Shown piece after piece: positions 1 to 53,400 of a DNA stretch of 64,000 nucleotides. The position numbers and the translations under genes are program-made. The DNA lies in NCBI GenBank assembly GCA_026874595.1, contig CM049311.1, positions 60,576,453 to 60,640,452 of the forward strand, written 5' to 3'. Origin of the DNA: Sipunculus nudus. Its lineage: Eukaryota; Annelida; Sipuncula; Golfingiida; Sipunculidae. Under the pieces are notes generated by a model. It searched no databases. It worked only from the letters and a program-made list of their open reading frames with translations, and was not told the origin of the DNA. Position 1 is the stretch's first letter; each line of letters starts with the position of its first letter.

Positions 1-868
1 TTGGCTTGAGATATTTTGGATCATGGACCTTTACCTTGAAAAAATATGGATTAGGAGTCCTTGGCTTGAGATATTTTGGATCTGGGATCTTTACCTTCAG
101 AGATTATGGATTAGGAGTCCATGGCTTGAGATATTTTGGATCATGGATCTTTACCTTGAAAGATTATGGATTAGGAGTCCTTGGCTTGAGATATTTTGGA
201 TCATGGATCCTTACCTTGAAAGATATGGATTAGGAGTCCTTGGCTTGAGATATTTTGGATCATGGATCCTTACCTTGAGAGATTATAGTTTAGGAGTCCT
301 TAGCTTGAGATATTTTGGACCGGGATCTTTACCTTGAGAGATTATAATTTAGGAGTCCTTGGCTTGAGATATTTTGGATCATGGATCTTTACCTTGAGAG
401 ATTATAGTTTAGGGAGTCCTTGGCTTGAGATATTTTAGATCATGGATGTTTACCTTGAAAGATTATGGATTCTGAGTCCTTGGCCTGAGATATTTTAGAT
501 CTGGGTTCTTTACCTTGAGAGATTTGAGATTCTGAGTCCTTGGCCTGAGATATTTTAGATCTGGGTTCTTTACCTTGAGAGATTTGAGATTCTGAGTCCT
601 TGGCCTGAGATATTTTAGATCTGGGTTCTTTACCTTGAGAGAGATTAGGTATTGGGAGTCCTTGGCCTGAGATATTTTAGATCTGGGATCTTTACCTTGA
701 GAGATTAGCAATTCAGAGTCCTCAGCTTGAGATATTTTAGATCTTGGAACTTTACCTTGAGAGATTAAAGATTCGGAGTCCTTGGCTTGAGATATTTTAG
801 ATCTGGAATCTTAACCTTGAAAGATTTGAAGGTTGTGTCTTGAAATATTTTAGATCTTGGATCTTTAC
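1..868 (-). repeat. 60-bp tandem array, 14 copies, derived from the PLD exon 7 splice donor
   Basis: Fourteen head-to-tail units of about 60 bp abut the 3' end of PLD exon 7. The exon boundary itself (about 835-895) is a fifteenth unit: about 25 bp of exon plus about 34 bp of intron form the repeat. Read on the minus strand, each unit carries AAGGTAAAG or a close variant, the same donor as the true exon end at 869. Only the unit near 812 has changed it, to GGTTAAG. Units near 480-660 are almost identical, showing recent expansion. Long open frames here are a by-product of a period divisible by three. Confidence 0.95.
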
Positions 869-40126
<39,258 letters not shown>

Positions 40127-41088
40127 CTCGGCCAACAGCCAAAACTTACAGCTGCGCGATTAGTAAAACAGCCTTATAAACGATGTTCCACGTCCTTTGC
40201 TCCATCACTACAGGCTGGTACAGATAGTATGTTCTGTTTTGCTGTGAGAGGTTTCCATTTGCACAAGGAGACACGCACTGCTACGATGTTTGTTTACAAG
40301 TTACAAGTTCACGCAGACACAGCTGACAGACTCCCGGCCTGCTCTCTATTTCTTCCCTCTTTTACAGAAAATCACTGTCACAAAGTTCGATATCTCCGAG
40401 CCACACTGCTGACACCTACCGTGAAATAGGAAAACTATTTTTAAAGTCGGTATTTTCTTTGTATTTTCTGGGTAAGCGCACGCTTCTGTATCAGATACAC
40501 CCTGGAATCAAAAGTACATCCGTCAAAGGCTCAGCAAAGTATTAAATATGTAATTTTGGAACACATTAAGTATAATCTATCATAACAGGGCCTAATACCC
40601 AACCATAAGATGTATCTGAGGTGAGAAAAAATCCGAACACTTTTCAACTGTACCCAAAAAAAAAAAAAAAACTGAAGTGGCTTAACAGCCGGCAGTATAA
40701 TCTAACATAACAAGACTCAATGCCTAACCATAAGATGTATCTCATGTGAGAAATAATCCAAACACTTTTCAACTCTACAAAAAAAGAGGTAGCTAAACAG
40801 CCGGCAGGATGCCGGCAGTTTAGTCCACAGGCTAAACAGCCGGCAGGGAAAATTAACCTTGCTGAAAGTCTAGCCCACTGGCTAAACTGCTGGTAAATTA
40901 ATGCATGCTCTAATTCAGATTGTCAGTGGGATACTCCGTTCTTTCTATCATTATTATGCTACGGATGATTATTTAACACAAGAGAATACATGTGTTCTCA
41001 CAACAAAAACTGAAACGCCGTCTCTACGGTAACTATTCATTTCCTGTATCGCCTGCAAGTTGCCTGCGTCCTGTAACCAGACGAGTGA
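40127..41088. other. Presumed PLD 5' flank with tandem duplication
   Basis: Upstream of the minus-strand start codon. No TATA box is convincing. A tandem duplication of about 120 bp at 40570-40800 (ACCATAAGATGTATCT, CAAACACTTTTCAACT) leads into repeated TAAACAGCCGGCA motifs up to 40900. Confidence 0.5.
40570..40900. repeat. Tandem duplication with GCCGGCA motifs
   Basis: Units at about 40570-40688 and 40690-40803 share GTATAATCTA.CATAACA, ACCATAAGATGTATCT and AACACTTTTCAACT. The 3' edge is followed by three further GGCTAAACAGCCGGCA-like copies. Confidence 0.8.
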
Positions 41089-41197
41089 TTTAACACTCGA
41101 TTACAGGAGAAAGCAAACGGAAAATAGCTTCTTGCCTTTAAAATAAATTTGTACTTTCCCGGAAACCGTTTGCTTACTCCTGTTATCGAGTGTTAAA
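41089..41197. repeat. MITE-like inverted repeat, about 30-bp arms
   Basis: TAACACTCGATTACAGGAG, AAGCAAACGG (41090-41120) pairs with CCGTTTGCTTACTCCTGTTA, then TCGAGTGTTA (41166-41196). The loop is about 45 bp and there are few mismatches. Confidence 0.8.
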
Positions 41198-41777
41198 AAC
41201 AGTGGACCGGGCGCGATCACAGGTTTTACAGGATCACAGGATCACAGGTGTGTTGCTTACATGTTATAGGGCCTAACGGACAAGAATTGTATTAACTTAA
41301 CTCATAGGGGAAAGGCTTGGTAAAGAGCATAATTTAACATAAACATCTAAAATAGATACATTCCATAGTTATTTAAATGCTTAAGGTCATAAGTTAGAAG
41401 TGAACAAATAACATTTGATGTTAAAACAAATAAAACCAGTAATTTCTCATTTTAGAATGAATTTAATCTACAGATTAAAAGCATGCCAACATCCAATTCA
41501 CCTGTGAAAAAAAGTAGTGGTACCAAATATCGAGTACGAGTTTATGAAATTAAAATAAATAAAAAGAAAAACAGAAAAATTACAAATAAAAAATGTATAA
41601 CTCCAGGGCTCAAATGGATTATCTATAATTTGTGCAGGTGCAGAATTTGTTGTTTAGGGCGAAGGTCAGTTCTCCTTAAATTTCAATCGTAATGGGTATT
41701 TTTGGGTAATCAATCATCTAAACTTTCATTGAAAAATTTATGGTGGTAAATAACAAACCAGACATCGGCGTTCCACT

Positions 41778-41778
<1 letters not shown>

Positions 41779-41855
<77 letters not shown>
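41779..41855. repeat. (ATA)n followed by (TA)n
   Basis: About 38 bp of trinucleotide repeat merging into about 39 bp of TA. Confidence 0.95.
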
Positions 41856-41860
<5 letters not shown>

Positions 41861-42580
41861 TTAATGAACCTAGTTTTCTGTGAGATAAAGTATAAATATC
41901 TTTCTGTTTTGCCTAAAAAAATTATTTCCCTAATTAACATCTTTGGCAACTTAAAGGTGTATTTGTAAATTCGGTAAATAGCTATATTGAGAGAATCTAT
42001 CACATGTCCAGTCACATGTACATTCACGGTGAGATAATACAAATCACCAGTTTAGGCAGATTTGCCAAGAGAACATACTGGTATCAGATTTTGTAACACC
42101 GAACGGTCACAGCTAGCCCTTTGTGAACCCCGACATTAATAATAATTTCCATCCCTGACAACTTATCACTGGCCCGCATTGTCCGAGATACAAACAAGAC
42201 CTTCAATGGTTACCATATAGCCACGCTCATTGCATGATAACAAGTCTGATATCTACCTAGCACCTGGCCTCAAGTCATATTTCTGATGCATAAGCAGTCA
42301 GCTGTCAAAACCTCATCAAATGCAATTTAGCTTTGTGCACCTTTCGAGTGTAAGAAAAAACTGATAAGGTCCAGTAATCCCAGATCAGTTAAATCTGGCT
42401 GAGAATTATGTATCTTTGCTGAGAGTCAAGTGTGTTGAAGTTGGCATTTACGAAACAGGAAACATTGTAATATTTGTGGATGGAACCAGTGGCGTAATGT
42501 TTTCTTCCAGGATGGGGGGGGGGTGACTTTGTATATTTATAAACACATATATACCTTTTTTAGCGTCTCTGAGTGACATA

Positions 42581-42582
<2 letters not shown>

Positions 42583-42624
<42 letters not shown>
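42583..42624. repeat. (TA)n microsatellite
   Basis: Pure TA run. Confidence 0.95.
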
Positions 42625-42629
<5 letters not shown>

Positions 42630-42799
42630 ATACCAATGTTAATAATATTTCAAATAATTATAATATTGTAATTGAAAATAAGTTGTAATTCAAAGCAAGG
42701 TTTAGATATAACAGGTTTTTGTAAATGGATCCAAAGTCTTTAAATCTATTTATTAATATATTTCATTTGCAATATTATAATATTATTCTCTGAGAAGTG

Positions 42800-42846
42800 G
42801 GGGGGGGGGGGTGATTACATTGGCCACCCCCCCCCCCCCCCCCCCC
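42800..42846. repeat. Paired G and C homopolymers
   Basis: A G12 run, then 15 bases, then a C22 run. The two can pair as a hairpin. Confidence 0.85.
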
Positions 42847-43821
42847 TTGCCAAAAAGTGGGGGGTTTATATACCTTGTACACAGTTTAACAATTCAACAT
42901 ATGAACAATTAAAATTAACAGCTCATTTCTTTTTCTATTAGGACACATTTTAAATTAATGGATTTAAACATTAAATGTAAGCATTTAAATTTATTAAAAC
43001 AGACATGTTAATTAAGGAATGATACCCAATATATTATTGTTAGCTTGTTATTAGCTGGTTCACTCTCTCGCATTAAAGAATTGAATAAATAGTATGATAT
43101 TTTATGCATTATTCGACCAACCGTTCTGCTGGTCTCTCTGCAAAATTGATACAGCCATCTACTGATACAGCTTACGGTTGCATTTACTTTCTGCCTGTTA
43201 GTATATCATTACTTGTAAAACCCAGAAAGTCATTAAGAAAATCACAATGGTTTTAAAATAAGAGTTGTTCATTATTGATATATATTGTGATACAATTTGT
43301 GTGGAATAGATACTGCTGCTATATTTTTACTTGTTGCAGGAGAAAGACATGTTCTGCCCCATGTGCACACCAGTATGTTCAACACAGCTACAACACGGAG
43401 GATATAGTTGATGTTGCCCAGCGGCAGTGCTCCTTACATATATATTTAAATAATTATTTTTTACAATTAATAAAAATCTGCCAATGGACCTGCCACTTTG
43501 TGCACAGTTATAAGGAAAAGATATCTTCAATGCTATGATTATGAGTAATGCTGTCTTATATGTCGCGCAATGCTGACACAGTGCAGCCTATTTGGACATT
43601 ATACAAATTATTTTGCACACAATTATGTCTGACTGGTGCATAAATTGCCATTATATGTTGTTATCACTCAATGACTCTGTGATGTGTTTATTTGAATACT
43701 CGTGCCACAATAGTAAATATGGGAGGGGGAATAGATTAAATTATTAAAGTTATATACAATAAATACTGCTAGTTCTCACAAGCACGGTTACAAACTTTCA
43801 TTGAAAATCTGTCCCAAGTTT

Positions 43822-46752
43822 TTTTTAGCTCAGCTGACTGTAAGTCATCTGAGCTTTAGCGCTCACTCTTTGTCCATCGTCCGTCCGGCCATCCGGCCAT
43901 CCGGCTATCCGGCCGTCCGGCCGTCTGTCCGTTAACAAGGCACAAATTGTAACCGCTGGACCTGGAATCTTCTTACTTTACATCCAGAGAGGTCCATGAA
44001 AAGTCTCCTTGGAAACGTGGAATAAAGCATTTGTTACCCATATCCTTCTAGCTATGGGGCCCCAAAGTACCCCCCCCCCCCCCCAAGAATAGTCAAAAAT
44101 TTCATACAAAAACTTCAATATCTCATTAACTGCATCACTGATGATCATGATTTTTGGCATACATATTGATCATGAGATGTTCCATCAGTTTCTACAGACT
44201 GGTGGCGCCATCTGTATTTTTCGATTTTTGTACGAATTTTTTTCTGTATTTTTGAGACCTTTAAAAATGTGAACATCTGTTAACAGGGCATAAATCGTAA
44301 AGACTGGACCTAGAATCTTCATTCTTGCATTCTGAGAGACCTATGAAAAGTCTCCATGGAAACAAGAAATTAGGTCTCTGTTACCCATATCCTTCGAGCT
44401 ATGTGGCCCAAAAGTACCCCCCAGAATAGTAAAAAAATTCATAAAAAACTTCAATATCTGATTAACTACATGACTGATGGTCATGATTTTTGGCATACCT
44501 ATTGATCATGAGAAGTTTCATCAGTTTCTGCAGACTGGTGGCGCCATCTGTATTTTTCGATTTTTTACGAATTGTTTTCTCTGTTTTTGAGACCTTTAAA
44601 AATGTGAACATCTGTTAACAGAGTACAAATCGTAAAGACTGGACCTAGAATCTTCATGCATTCTTGACATTCTGAGAGAAATATGAAAAGTCTCCATGGA
44701 AACCAGAAATTAGGTCTCTGTTACCCATATCCTTTGAGCTATTGGGCCCCAAAGTACCCCCAGAATAGTCAAAAATTTCATAAAAAAAACTTCAATATAT
44801 GATTAACTACATCAGTGATGGTCATGATTTTTGGCAAACATATTGATCATGAGATGTTTCATCAGTTTCTGCAGACTGGTGGCGCCACCTTTATTTCTCT
44901 ATTTTTGAGACCTTTTAGAATGTAGTTATCTGTCAACAGGGTTCAAATTGTAACGACTGGACCTAGAATCTTCATTCTTTACACAAAGGGAGACCCATGA
45001 AGAGTCTCTATGGAAACCTAAAATTACGTCTCTGGTACCCATATCCCTTGAGCTGTGGCACTCCAAAGTACAGCCTAGAATAATGGAAAATTTGATACAA
45101 AAGCTGAAGTATCTGAACAATTAATGCAGAGATCACTATAATTGTTTGCATGCATATTGATCATGGAGTTTTTCATCACTTTCTGCAGCCTGGGTGCGCC
45201 ACCTCTATTTTTTTTTTATTTTTTACGATTATTTTTCTCTATTTTTGAGACCTTTAAAATGTGGACATCTGTTAACAGGGCACAAATCGTAAAGACTGGA
45301 CCTAGAATCTTCATTCTTGATATTCTGAGAGGCCTGTGAAAAGTCTCCATGGAAACAAGAAATTAGGACTCTGTTACCCATATCCTTCGAGCTATGGGGC
45401 CCCAAAGTACCCTCCAGAATAGTTAAAAATTTCATACAAAAACTTCAATATCTCTTTAACTACATCACTGATGGTCATGATTTTTGGCATACATATTGAT
45501 CATAGGATGTTTCATCAGTTTCTGCAGACTGGTGGCGCCACATGTATTTTTTCAAATTTTTACAATGTTTTTTCTGTATTTTTGAGACCTTTAAGGATGT
45601 AGTTATCTGTCAACAGGGATCAAATTCTAACGACTGGACCTAGAATCTTCATTCTTAACACAGGGAGACCCATGAAAAGTCTCCATGGAAACCTGAAATT
45701 AGGCCTCTGTTACCCATATCCTTTGAGCTATGGCACTCCAAAGTACAGCTCAGAATAATGGAAAATTTGATACAAAAGCTGAAGTATCTGAACAACTAAT
45801 GCAGAGAATACCATAATTGTTTGTATGGATATTGATCATGGAGTGTTTCATCAGTTTCTGCAGCCTGGTGGCACCACATGTATTTGTTCGGGCTTTTTTT
45901 TCTAATTTTTTTCTCTCTATTTTTGAGACCTTTAAAGATATGAACATCTGTTAACAGGGCACAAATCATAACAACTGGACCTAGAATCATCATTCTTTAC
46001 ACACAGGGAGACCCATGAAAAATCTCCATGGAAACCTAAAATAAGGTCTCTGTTACACATATCCATTAAGCTGTATGGCTCCAAAATACCCCCCAGAATA
46101 ATGAAAAATTTGATACAAAAACTCCAGTATCTCAATAACTACACCACTGATGCTCATGATTTTTGGCATACATATTGATCATGACGTGTTCCATCAGTTT
46201 CAGCAGACTGGGTGCGCCACCTCTATTTTTTCTAAATTTTTACGAATTATTTTATCTGTTTTTGAACCTTTAAAGATGTGGTTATCTGTTAACAGGGTAC
46301 AAATGGTAACAACTGGACCTAGAATCTTCATTCTTGTCATGCAAGGAGGCCCATGAAAAGTGTTTGTGAAAACCTGAAATTAGGTCTCTGTTACCCATAT
46401 CCTTCAAGCTATAGGACTCCAAAGTATCCCTCAGAACAATGGAAAATTTGATACAAAAGCTGAAGGATCTGAACAACTTATCCAGAGACCACCATGCTTC
46501 TTTGCATGGATATTGACCATTAAGTCTTTTAATTAGTTTCTGCAGACTGGTGGAGCCACCTGTATTATTTTTAAAGTTTACGCATTTTTTCTCTATTTTT
46601 GAGATATATTAATACAGACACAATCTCAGCCTGTTGGTTAATCTATTTGATGCTTCAGTTCAATGGTTATATACTACCATTCAGATGATAAAATTTCCTT
46701 TTGCAAATCTCTTCTCAGTCAGCTGAGCGTCATGACCCATTGGTCACTTGTG
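43822..46752 (-). mobile_element. Modular non-autonomous element, copy B (8 core modules)
   Basis: Inverse orientation to copy A. Its tail hairpin (AGCTCAGCTGACTGTAAGTC then ATCTGAGCT) is at 43827-43855, followed by a CCGTCCGGCC-type tract at 43880-43930. Its head (GTCAGCTGAGCGTCATGACC then CATTGGTCACTTG) is at 46719-46750. The core holds eight modules of about 338 bp, marked by GGACCTAGAATCTTCATTCT, TTGGCATACATATTGATCAT and CTGGTGGCGCCA(C/T)CTGTATTT. Copy A has five modules, so module number varies between copies. No real coding frame is present. Confidence 0.88.
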
Positions 46753-48339
46753 TGTTTTATTTTTTACTTTGAGGCTGTAATGTGCGTCTGTTCAAAATTT
46801 TATTTAATACACACTAAATACTGCGTTTTTTATACAAGGGGAGAGTGTAAGACATCAAGTCTGCTACCCCTCATTTGTATTTTGACTGACCCCTATTGTG
46901 ACGTTGGGTGGCCTGGAGCCGGGAATCCACATGTCACCCCACTCTTCCGCTTGTGCTTGAATGATCCAGACGTAGGCTTGGTGGCCCACGTCTGATCGGC
47001 ACTTGGTTAAATCATTTTAACGTGTTAAGGGGCTTAACGATAATCAAAGTTCAGTAGCTTGCCGCGACCGTTCTAGCTCCCTGTTTATCTCGTTTTACTA
47101 CAAGACTGGCAGTATATTTTTCGGACAGACCTTTCGGCCAATTAGTGATTTTAAACTTAAATTCCTGTGTTGTTTTCTATTATCTGTGGGAAAAACCTAC
47201 GGCTCACAATCGGACGTGGCATTGTTATGGTTAACACACGCACCTGGACTGTGTTTACACAACAAGATGTTAAACAGCCGTATGCGAGGAAATGACACTG
47301 TGCTTGGATGGTTTTGCTAGCATTTTTTCAAAGCAAAATTGAACTGATAGTGTGAAAGAATAGGTATAATATTGCTCCTGATTATGTCCCTTTAATTATT
47401 TTTTTCTACAAGATTTGGATCTCTCTTTATTGTCATCTAGTGATAATTAAGCGAAACATACATATCTTTATGATATAGCTAATACATTCTTTTAATTTGA
47501 AAAAAAATACATTCAGGAGACAAACCAGTTGTAATGGTATATAACAATACCTGTGTTACAGTTAATTTATGAAACAGACTTCAATTTACAGACCTGACTC
47601 AGTGATGATATTCCCAATATACATCACATTGCAGTTAAACTTAAGATGCACGACTTTTATGATTAATAACAACACATTGCTCATTTGTATATGTATGCTA
47701 GTCATACAATTTACCAGTATTTGTAAATATGAATTAGCATTCCTTTATATTGTTTAATATTACAGTTTTTATGACATATATCTGCTCCCATTATCAACAC
47801 ACCATTATCAATTACTCAATTGTCTTTGCGTGAAATACTTCACGATATATATATCATCAAAAAGTACGAAACTGCCTTTAATGCCTGTTCAATATATGTC
47901 TGTGTATGGCTGTGCACTAATATTATTAGTGCACAGTCAAACTGAAAATGATGTTCAGCCACTTTATCTTGTTTAAGCATAAAAGTAAATCCGACCATAC
48001 TAACTTAACAAACGTGCATTACCAAAATAAATGAATACACCTGACTTAAAAAAATGCGCACCTGGGATTGTCAGTTATGTTTGATTTATACAAATGACTA
48101 TTGAGATACATGAAGCGATTTAGTAATTTGAACTAGAACATTCTAAGCTAGACTGAGTTTGAAACTTATTCAGTCAAACGAAAGCAGTCAAAACGCTTTC
48201 CCAGCTGGATAAATTCAAGGCTACAGCCCACTTAATTAGTGGATTTGTTGACACAACATAAACCTTTTCAACCATTTTACAGTAAATCTGCTTAGTTACA
48301 TTTTTCATACTTAAAAGGGTTTCTATATTGTTTTGAATC
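46753..48339. other. No gene seen
   Basis: AT-rich apart from a moderately GC-rich part at 46850-47130 that I cannot assign. Short inverted repeat ACTAATATTATTAGT at 47914-47928 (ends GTGCACTAATATTATTAGTG, then CAC). Confidence 0.5.
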
Positions 48340-50095
48340 CGGTTATTTTCTATGTTTACTTTAAAAACTTTTTCCAGTCATTTGGTATTGCATCAATCAT
48401 ACCGTTAAACCAAAGCGAGTTCATATTTAAATTGGTGCATGCCTGAATTTCTTCAATTGTAAGAAATCTAAAGATTCCTCTATCTTTCACTAAAATATCA
48501 TTTATGTATATTATGTCTGAGTCGTAAAATTTTCTAACACAAATTACCTTATTATCAAACTTAATATGGGAATTATACCACAGAACCTGGCCAAAAATAA
48601 CTTTCACTTCTGTTGGTATAAAGTTAAATTAACACCATGCTTGCATGACTTCCTTCCAAATGGTATCCTTTAATGAAACTATCTCATCCAAATTTTCTGG
48701 ACTTAGATTACATTGGAATGAAAGCTCCCCTATAGGTAAGATACTTAATATATGATTCTCCCAAGGATTGTCAGCTTTTTTCTTTTATATTCTTTAAATC
48801 CATTTAATTTTTAAAGCACAGTTTTGAGTTTCAGGGTGGATCACATTTAATCCACCTTTACTGTAAGGTGCTATAAATGAAAATCCTTTAAATTTGTCTG
48901 GTTTATATGACCAAATAAATTTATGTAGGATTTTCTCTAGTTATTAAACATAAATGGCTTTGATAATTGTCTTCTATAATTTTATTTTAAGATGGTCTTA
49001 AGAGTTTACCATGAATATTAACTGGACCCTCTGACCATTTCAGACCATTTCCCACCATTGTTTTTTGAGCTTTGTTGATACCTCGTTGGTTGTATACTAG
49101 AGGCATTACCGCGGTTTTCCCCAGATGAATTTTAAGACCTGAAATCTTTTCAAAACATTTTTATTATATTCACAAATCAATAACACTGTTAATGTCTGAG
49201 AAAAAAAACTGTCATCAGCATATTGCAGTATAATATATTTATATTCAGTTACACAGATTGCTTTTAATTTATTCTCATTCTCTAATTTTTTTTTTTTGCT
49301 AACAATTCTGTACATATTATAAAATGGTATGGAGACAACGGACATCCCTGTCCCACTCCCCTTGAAACTTAAAAAAATTCTGACCCCCACACATTATTTA
49401 TAATACATATTTTTCCTTCATGGTATAATGCTCTAAAAATGTATTATAGTTCTCCCAAACTCAAAATATATGCCAGTGTTTTCCAAATGAATTGCCATTC
49501 TAAGAAGTAAATTTTTATTTTAAATCCACTGTTGTAAGATACTCTTCCTTATTTTGTTCAAATGTATTATTTATAACTATAATGATCTTATTTATTTTCT
49601 CCCCAATATACCTACCTTTAATGAATCCCGTCTGATCCTCATTATTCAATTTTGGTAAAACAGTATTAATTCTGCTTGCTAAACATTTTGAAATAAGTTT
49701 GTAATCAGGGTTCAGTACTGTAATTGGCCTCCAATTTTTTTATTTTAAGAGGTGATTTTTTTTCGGTATCAAAGTAATAACTCCCTGTCCCTGAGTAATA
49801 CTTAAACATCCAATATTTAATCCATATCTAATAGCGGACCGAAGGGGTTCCTTGATTCCTTTCCGAAAATGCCTATAAACATCTGCAGGGAGACCATCTT
49901 ATCCAGGTGATTTATCATTTGCAAATGATTTTAAAATTTAAAAAATCTCCTGTTCTTTTACCAGTTCATTAAAAAAAAAACTCTCATTCTTTCTCTTTCT
50001 ATTGAAAAACAAAAGCTGAAAAAAATGTTCAGAAAACTCGGGAGAAATGCGCAGAATATCCCATCCATGTCCTTTTTGTATTTTTAAAGAAGGAA
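48340..50095 (-). pseudogene. L1-like LINE fragment 2: reverse transcriptase and C-terminus
   Basis: Read on the minus strand, a decayed frame gives HGWDILRISPEF, NDKSPG(stop)DGLPADVYRH, QGVITLIPKK, KNWRPITVLNPDYKLISK, EDQTGFIKGRYIGEKI, then QYADDSFF (the RT active-site box, about 49215-49235). After these come KFIWSYKPDKF, APYSKGGLNVIHPE and WYNSHIKFDNK. These are in the order of an L1-type ORF2 from RT to C-terminus. The endonuclease part is absent, and there are several stops and frameshifts, so it is a dead 5'-truncated copy. Confidence 0.9.
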
Positions 50096-50192
50096 TTGGA
50101 TATAAATATGTAATATAAAATAAGCATTTTATAATACGCCCAGACTTTTACATACCATTCAGAGATCGGGCCTCGTTTGAACTGTATGAAAG

Positions 50193-50196
<4 letters not shown>

Positions 50197-50267
<71 letters not shown>
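50197..50267. repeat. (TA)n microsatellite
   Basis: About 70 bp TA run between the 3' end of LINE copy 1 and the 5' break of LINE copy 2. Confidence 0.95.
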
Positions 50268-50268
<1 letters not shown>

Positions 50269-50456
50269 CTATATAAGAAACCACAAACATTTTTTTAAGT
50301 CACATGCAGGTTAATACAAATAAACACGCATAATTATAAATGAAAATCCAGCAGAGTAAATTGATTATGATATCCATCACTGGGGAACTTTGATAATTTT
50401 TATTTCAATAAAAATATACCAAGTATAACAAATATAATATTATTACATTGTCATGC

Positions 50457-53400
50457 TCACAATTGAGTATCAGTTGGTCTCCATTTCAAATAATGCACCT
50501 GTAATCTTTCCTTCTTTTTAGCTACTTTATGTTCAATACTATTAAAATAATTGACTTTTGACTGATAGGCTTTCAAGCTCAATTTACCTGCGTCCCTGTT
50601 CATATAAAAATGTTGCTTGTATATATTTACCAAGGTACTATTGAGACAGCGGTTGTCATTTTTAACAATGTAACCATATACAATAACTAACTCTGAGATA
50701 TCCCACATCGTTACATTTAACGTCTTTGCCCATTCCTTGGTCTGAAAATACAAGTTTTTCGCATTATGACAACTATACAGAATAGATGATTAACAGTTTC
50801 TGGTTCGGTGAAACAATATGAACATAATCTAGTCTCTATCAGTTTCCATGAAATAAGTTTATTATTAACACCTATATAGTTGTAAATTACATTGAACTGG
50901 AACTCACGAGAATAAGTATTATCACAATTTTTTTATATATATTATTACATATTTTTGCCCAGTTTGCTCATCAGATTTACTCACAAAGTTTCATTTTGCC
51001 GATGGTTCTTAACATAAATGGGATAGCAGCATTTTATATACCTGATTTGATTTAAAAAGTTGTTGGTTTGCCTATATTTGTCAACTGAACCCTGTGTAAC
51101 ATAATTAGCAGTAAGAGAAAAGCATTTCGGTGGAACTGAACATAATAGCGAATTGTATAACATGACACAGCTGTTATATTCGTCTTCTGGTAATATTTCA
51201 TAAGGTTCTTTTACACAACCATTTCCATCGACTAACTCTGCTATATGATTTATACCAACCTTGCCCAGCTGGCTAAGGATTATGGACTGGTTATTTATTT
51301 TTATTAGTTTATTTCGCCAGAGAGGTTGGACTAGTACTTAAATCGTCTGGAGTTTCAGGGGTGCAGCTTGCAAACCGAGACCTTATATGAAACGCTTTCT
51401 TATAGAAAGACAACTTGTATGACACTAAACTTTTAACATCAAAATTAGTTCCTATGTTCAATATCTTGTCCCCAGTTTTCAATAAACAATAAGGTGGAAT
51501 GATTTTCCATTTTCCGATTTTACCATCTTATAATTTTTTAATCAATATGACTCGTTGAGTTTTATATTTTAATTCGAAATATGGTAATGTAATTCCTCAA
51601 ATACTATAGTCCCGAATTAATTACTCATGTTTCACTTTTGGCCGCCGCCAATTCCAGATAAAGTTGTCATAAGCTCTTTAATTATTTGGATATTCTTCAC
51701 CGGAGGATCAATTATATTGCTCACATAATATATTTGTGACATCCCTAATGACTGGACAATTTCTTTTCTTCCGTAAATCGTTAAACTCCTACATTTCCAC
51801 AAGTTAAACGTATTTCTAAGTTTACCTATAACCTTTTCGTAATTTAGTTTTACAGAAAGGTCTCTATTATAGGTGTAATATATGCCTTATACTTTAATGG
51901 CTTTCGTTGTTAGGTTTGTCTATGAGAACTCTCCAATCTTTTCGGATGAAAATCTGCTTGAACCGATCCATGCAATTTCTGTTTTACTTTTGTTGAATTC
52001 TAATGTAGAGTAAGTTGAAAACTAGGCGATAATAGAAAGCAAATATTCAAGTGAGCTGCTATCTTTTAAGAAATAACTGGCATCATCCGCAAAAAGTCAC
52101 TGTTTTATGAAATTTTAATTAATGCTAATTCTTTAATATTATCCTTATCTCTAACTTCGGCCGACAAAATTTCTATAGCAAACAAGAAATGATAAGGAAC
52201 CTGGGGGTCACCTTGTCGGGCTCCCTTCAGTAGATTGAAATATCCTGTTGATCTCCCAAAATTCATCACACAACTTTCGGTATATGTGTACAAGATTCTT
52301 ACCGATTTATGAAAGTTTTAGGAAAATCGAAACGCTCAAGAACTGTAAATAGAAATGTATAATCCAAACTATTGAAGGCAGCTGCAAAGTCTGCAGCGAA
52401 AAAAGATGTCTTTCATGTTTTCTGTCTTAGTGTATTCCATTATATATCTGATGTAAGCCTGTTAGCCTCTGCTATTGACCTTCTAGAGGTACAAACGCAT
52501 ACTGATCGGTATAAATCAATTTAAACAAGATTGGCTTAACACACTATACAAGAATTTTACAAATAAGTAATTTTGTCAGTATATATAAGGCTGATGGGTC
52601 TCCAACCGATTAACAGTCAGTTGTCCTTGCCCTGTTTCTCATTGAGGGTGATGACAGCCTGGTTTTGGCCCGGACTCAGTGATCCAAATTCAAAAGATTC
52701 ATTAAAAACTATTTAAAAGACCTTTACCAAGAATAACAAAAAATGCTATTATAAATTCTTTTGGAAACCCATCATTACCGGATGTTTTTCCATTGGGCAT
52801 ATCTTTTATTGCTTTATGGAGTTCTGCTATTGTTATAGGAGATTCTATTAAGGTCTTTTCAGTCTCACTTAAAGTTTAAATATTTACATTTTGAAAATAA
52901 TTTTCAATAATCTTCTTCTTAAACATAATTTTTCATTTATAACTTATAAAAAGGTGAGTTTTAATTTCCATAAGAAGGCGAGTTGCAACTATTATTTCTT
53001 CATCATTAATCAATAACTTTCTAATAAGCCTTTATATTTTTTCTCCAGACTTAGAAAATACTTTGTATTTCTTTCACCCTCATTATTATTATACTGTCAG
53101 TGATTTTTTTTTCATACAGTTGGTCTAGTTTACTTTTATATTACCTAATGAGTCTACAGTTCATAGTATCGTCTGATAACGTGTTTTCAATAGATTTTAC
53201 TTTGGCTTCTAACTCTTGACGATCTTAAAGAAATTTTCGCGCTTTCATTTGTGAGTATGCAGTCGGTAAGTCACTGATTTTGAATTTTAAGTACTCCTAG
53301 AGTTAAAAAAAATTCCCTGAAGGAAATATTTCTTTCCGTGTAGTTTATTTCGATCGCAACTCCACATACTGGGAGTCGTCAAGCAATGAAGTATTAAACT

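Larger units (their letters stand above)
41198..43821. other. No gene seen; simple repeats
   Basis: AT-rich sequence with ATA/TA microsatellites at 41779-41855 and 42583-42624, and G and C homopolymers at 42800-42846. No supportable coding or RNA gene. Confidence 0.6.

Noticed and set aside
1-868. Regular spaced repeats that could suggest a CRISPR array or a repeat-protein gene
   Set aside because: The units are contiguous, with no unique spacers. The context is eukaryotic intron, and the open frames arise from the 60-bp period.
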